From: Methanobacteriaceae archaeon
Lineage (GTDB): Archaea > Methanobacteriota > Methanobacteria > Methanobacteriales > Methanobacteriaceae
Direction of reading: 5' to 3'
NCBI GenBank assembly: GCA_011620845.1
Contig: WOYJ01000048.1
Location: forward strand, 1-7,842
Length of the DNA stretch: 7,842 bases
The notes under the pieces were generated by a model. The model saw only the letters and a list, made by a program, of their open reading frames with translations, had not been told where the DNA came from and searched no databases. A program made the translations under genes and the position numbers. Positions 7,031 through 7,842 of this stretch are shown here, in pieces. Numbering within the stretch: position 1 is the stretch's first letter; every line of letters begins with the position of its first letter.

Positions 7031-7204
7031 GTTACGAAAAAATCATACACAACAGATTCAGTTACCCAAGGACAGTACCAGGATAGATTACAGAAAGATG
7101 GGTAGTGTCCAGGGTATTATTCTGCTGCATGGGGTGTAAATGCACCCAGGAACCCAGGAATTGAAACGTTTCTCAAGGATAAAAAATTAAAAAAGAGAGT
7201 TTAG
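7028..7204 (+). pseudogene. Possible broken small reading frame
   Basis: From an ATG at 7028 the plus strand reads MVTKKSYTTDSVTQGQYQDR then LQKDG, meets TAG at 7103-7105, and stays open in the same frame with protein-like sequence (PGYYSAAWGVNAPRNPGIET then FLKDKKLKKRV) to TAG at 7202-7204. The mixed, non-repetitive composition on both sides of the stop suggests a former small gene of about 58 codons interrupted by one nonsense codon. I do not recognise the family, and no good ribosome site precedes the ATG. It overlaps the end of the transglutaminase-like gene by 3-4 bases. It may equally be chance. Confidence 0.3.
7181..7194 (-). terminator. T-rich terminator after the transglutaminase-like gene
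   Basis: On the minus strand two runs of six T separated by AA begin 7 bases after the stop codon at 7201-7203. Archaeal transcription commonly ends at such U-rich tracts without a hairpin. Confidence 0.5.
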
Positions 7205-7842
7205 TAATTTAAACTCAATATATCAGCCGGGGCATGTCCCGGTTCTATCAGTACTTTGGTTGGTCCAAATCCCACATCACCGACATGTTGTGAGTTATAT
7301 TTTTTGTAATTCCACATCTCCCATCCATTACCCACATTAATTTCAACCCAAGTATGTCTAGATTTTCTACCGTGTCCATCACGTACACCATTTTCGTATC
7401 CCATGATCCGGGCTGGTATTCCTTCGGCGCTTAATTTATCGTAGAGCCAGCAGGAATCTGCCCAACAATCGCCATAGCCGTAATATTCTATTACACGGGC
7501 ATCGTCAAAACCATAAAGGGTAACTTTTTGGACATCTGGGAATTGAGCTTCCTGATATCCGATCCTATCTAAAATGGGTTGTACATCTCTCTTTTCTGTG
7601 GCCATAGGTACGGAGCCTCTCAGTACGGAGAGAGAGCCGTAAGTTTCCCTCTGCTTTGAAATGTATTCGCTGGAATTCCAGGTTTCCCATCCATCACCAA
7701 AGTTTACTTCAACGGAGGTGTTTTTATTACCATCTCCAATTGCACTATCACCCCGTATCCTTACCTGTCCGGTTGATTCATTATTTAGCCAGGTAAAATT
7801 GGTATCATTGTATTCTGAACTGGTATCATTGTATTCTGAACT
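7201..7842 (-). CDS. Transglutaminase-like surface protein, C-terminal part (runs off right edge)
   Basis: The minus-strand frame is open from the right edge to a TAA at 7201-7203 (213 residues visible). An ATG at 7605 is internal: the frame upstream of it is open and coherent, and no ribosome site precedes it. Counting from the edge, residues 110-183 form a transglutaminase-like core: Cys126 in YGYGDCWADS, then GIPAR (141-145) 15 residues on, His163 in RHTWVEI, and Asn178 in GWEMWNYKKYN where classical transglutaminases have Asp. Residues 15-62 look like a second, degenerate copy (FTWLNNES, VEVNFGDGWETWNSSEY) without the Cys or His. The extreme visible N-terminus is Ser/Asn/Asp-rich, like a linker. 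Related methanobacterial proteins are secreted, and pseudomurein endoisopeptidases use the same fold, so a cell-wall peptidase or cross-linking role is plausible. A signal peptide and wall-binding repeats would lie outside the window and were not seen. Confidence 0.75.
   Translation of the reverse strand, partial: SSEYNDTSSEYNDTNFTWLNNESTGQVRIRGDSAIGDGNKNTSVEVNFGDGWETWNSSEYISKQRETYGSLSVLRGSVPMATEKRDVQPILDRIGYQEAQFPDVQKVTLYGFDDARVIEYYGYGDCWADSCWLYDKLSAEGIPARIMGYENGVRDGHGRKSRHTWVEINVGNGWEMWNYKKYNSQHVGDVGFGPTKVLIEPGHAPADILSLNY
7801..7842. repeat. Perfect 21-bp tandem repeat, two copies, at right edge
   Basis: The 21-base unit at 7801-7821 is repeated exactly at 7822-7842. It lies in frame in the transglutaminase-like gene and encodes SSEYNDT twice on the minus strand. 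More copies may lie beyond the edge. In-frame, low-complexity Ser/Asn/Asp repeats are typical of variable-length linkers in surface proteins. Confidence 0.9.

Noticed and set aside
7103..7105. TAG read as pyrrolysine in the small plus-strand frame
   Set aside because: Pyrrolysine systems are known from other methanogen groups, no pyl genes are visible, and the frame itself is not an established gene.
7201..7605. Complete 134-residue protein starting at the ATG at 7605
   Set aside because: The frame stays open upstream to the window edge and contains a degenerate copy of the same domain, so this ATG is internal.

Overview
The window looks like a stretch of chromosome from a methanogenic archaeon of the Methanobacterium type. 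The indications are archaeal-style start signals (GGTGA/GGGG Shine-Dalgarno motifs, A/T-rich TATA-like boxes, some GTG starts), low to moderate GC, and a gene set familiar from Methanobacteriaceae: YbjQ-like proteins, a zinc-ribbon membrane protein and a surface transglutaminase-like protein. The genus is inferred from gene style; there is no rRNA or marker gene here.

Layout. (1) Positions 1-336, minus strand: the N-terminal 112 codons of a transposase running off the left edge, with its own promoter and ribosome site. (2) Positions 560-1765, plus strand: a two-gene operon of YbjQ-family proteins, one soluble and canonical, the other membrane-anchored with a diverged YbjQ domain. (3) Positions 1867-3114, plus strand: a flavoprotein of the HI0933/BaiN family, ending 9 bp from the end of a convergent pirin gene (3124-3993, minus). 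(4) Positions 4160-4280: a 30-bp-period tandem repeat that begins in the 3' end of the next gene and re-creates its last codons and stop. (5) Positions 4253-6620, minus strand: an operon of a zinc-ribbon membrane protein followed 4 bp later by a long CrtC/AttH-like lipocalin-fold protein. (6) Positions 6650-6946, minus strand: a decayed, internally deleted YoaP-type N-acetyltransferase gene that keeps its start signals, N-terminus and C-terminus. (7) Positions 6947-7200: intergenic, with two perfect dyads and a broken small plus-strand reading frame. (8) Positions 7201-7842, minus strand: the C-terminal part of an extracellular-type transglutaminase-like protein, open through the right edge, with an apparently dead duplicate of its catalytic core and a 21-bp tandem repeat at the edge.

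The genes do not form one obvious pathway. The best-supported functional units are the YbjQ pair and the zinc-ribbon/AttH-like pair, the latter perhaps once led by the now dead acetyltransferase gene. No defence system, CRISPR array, RNA gene or complete mobile element is visible. The most notable signals are the repeat around the stop codon, the gene remnant, and the duplicated transglutaminase core.
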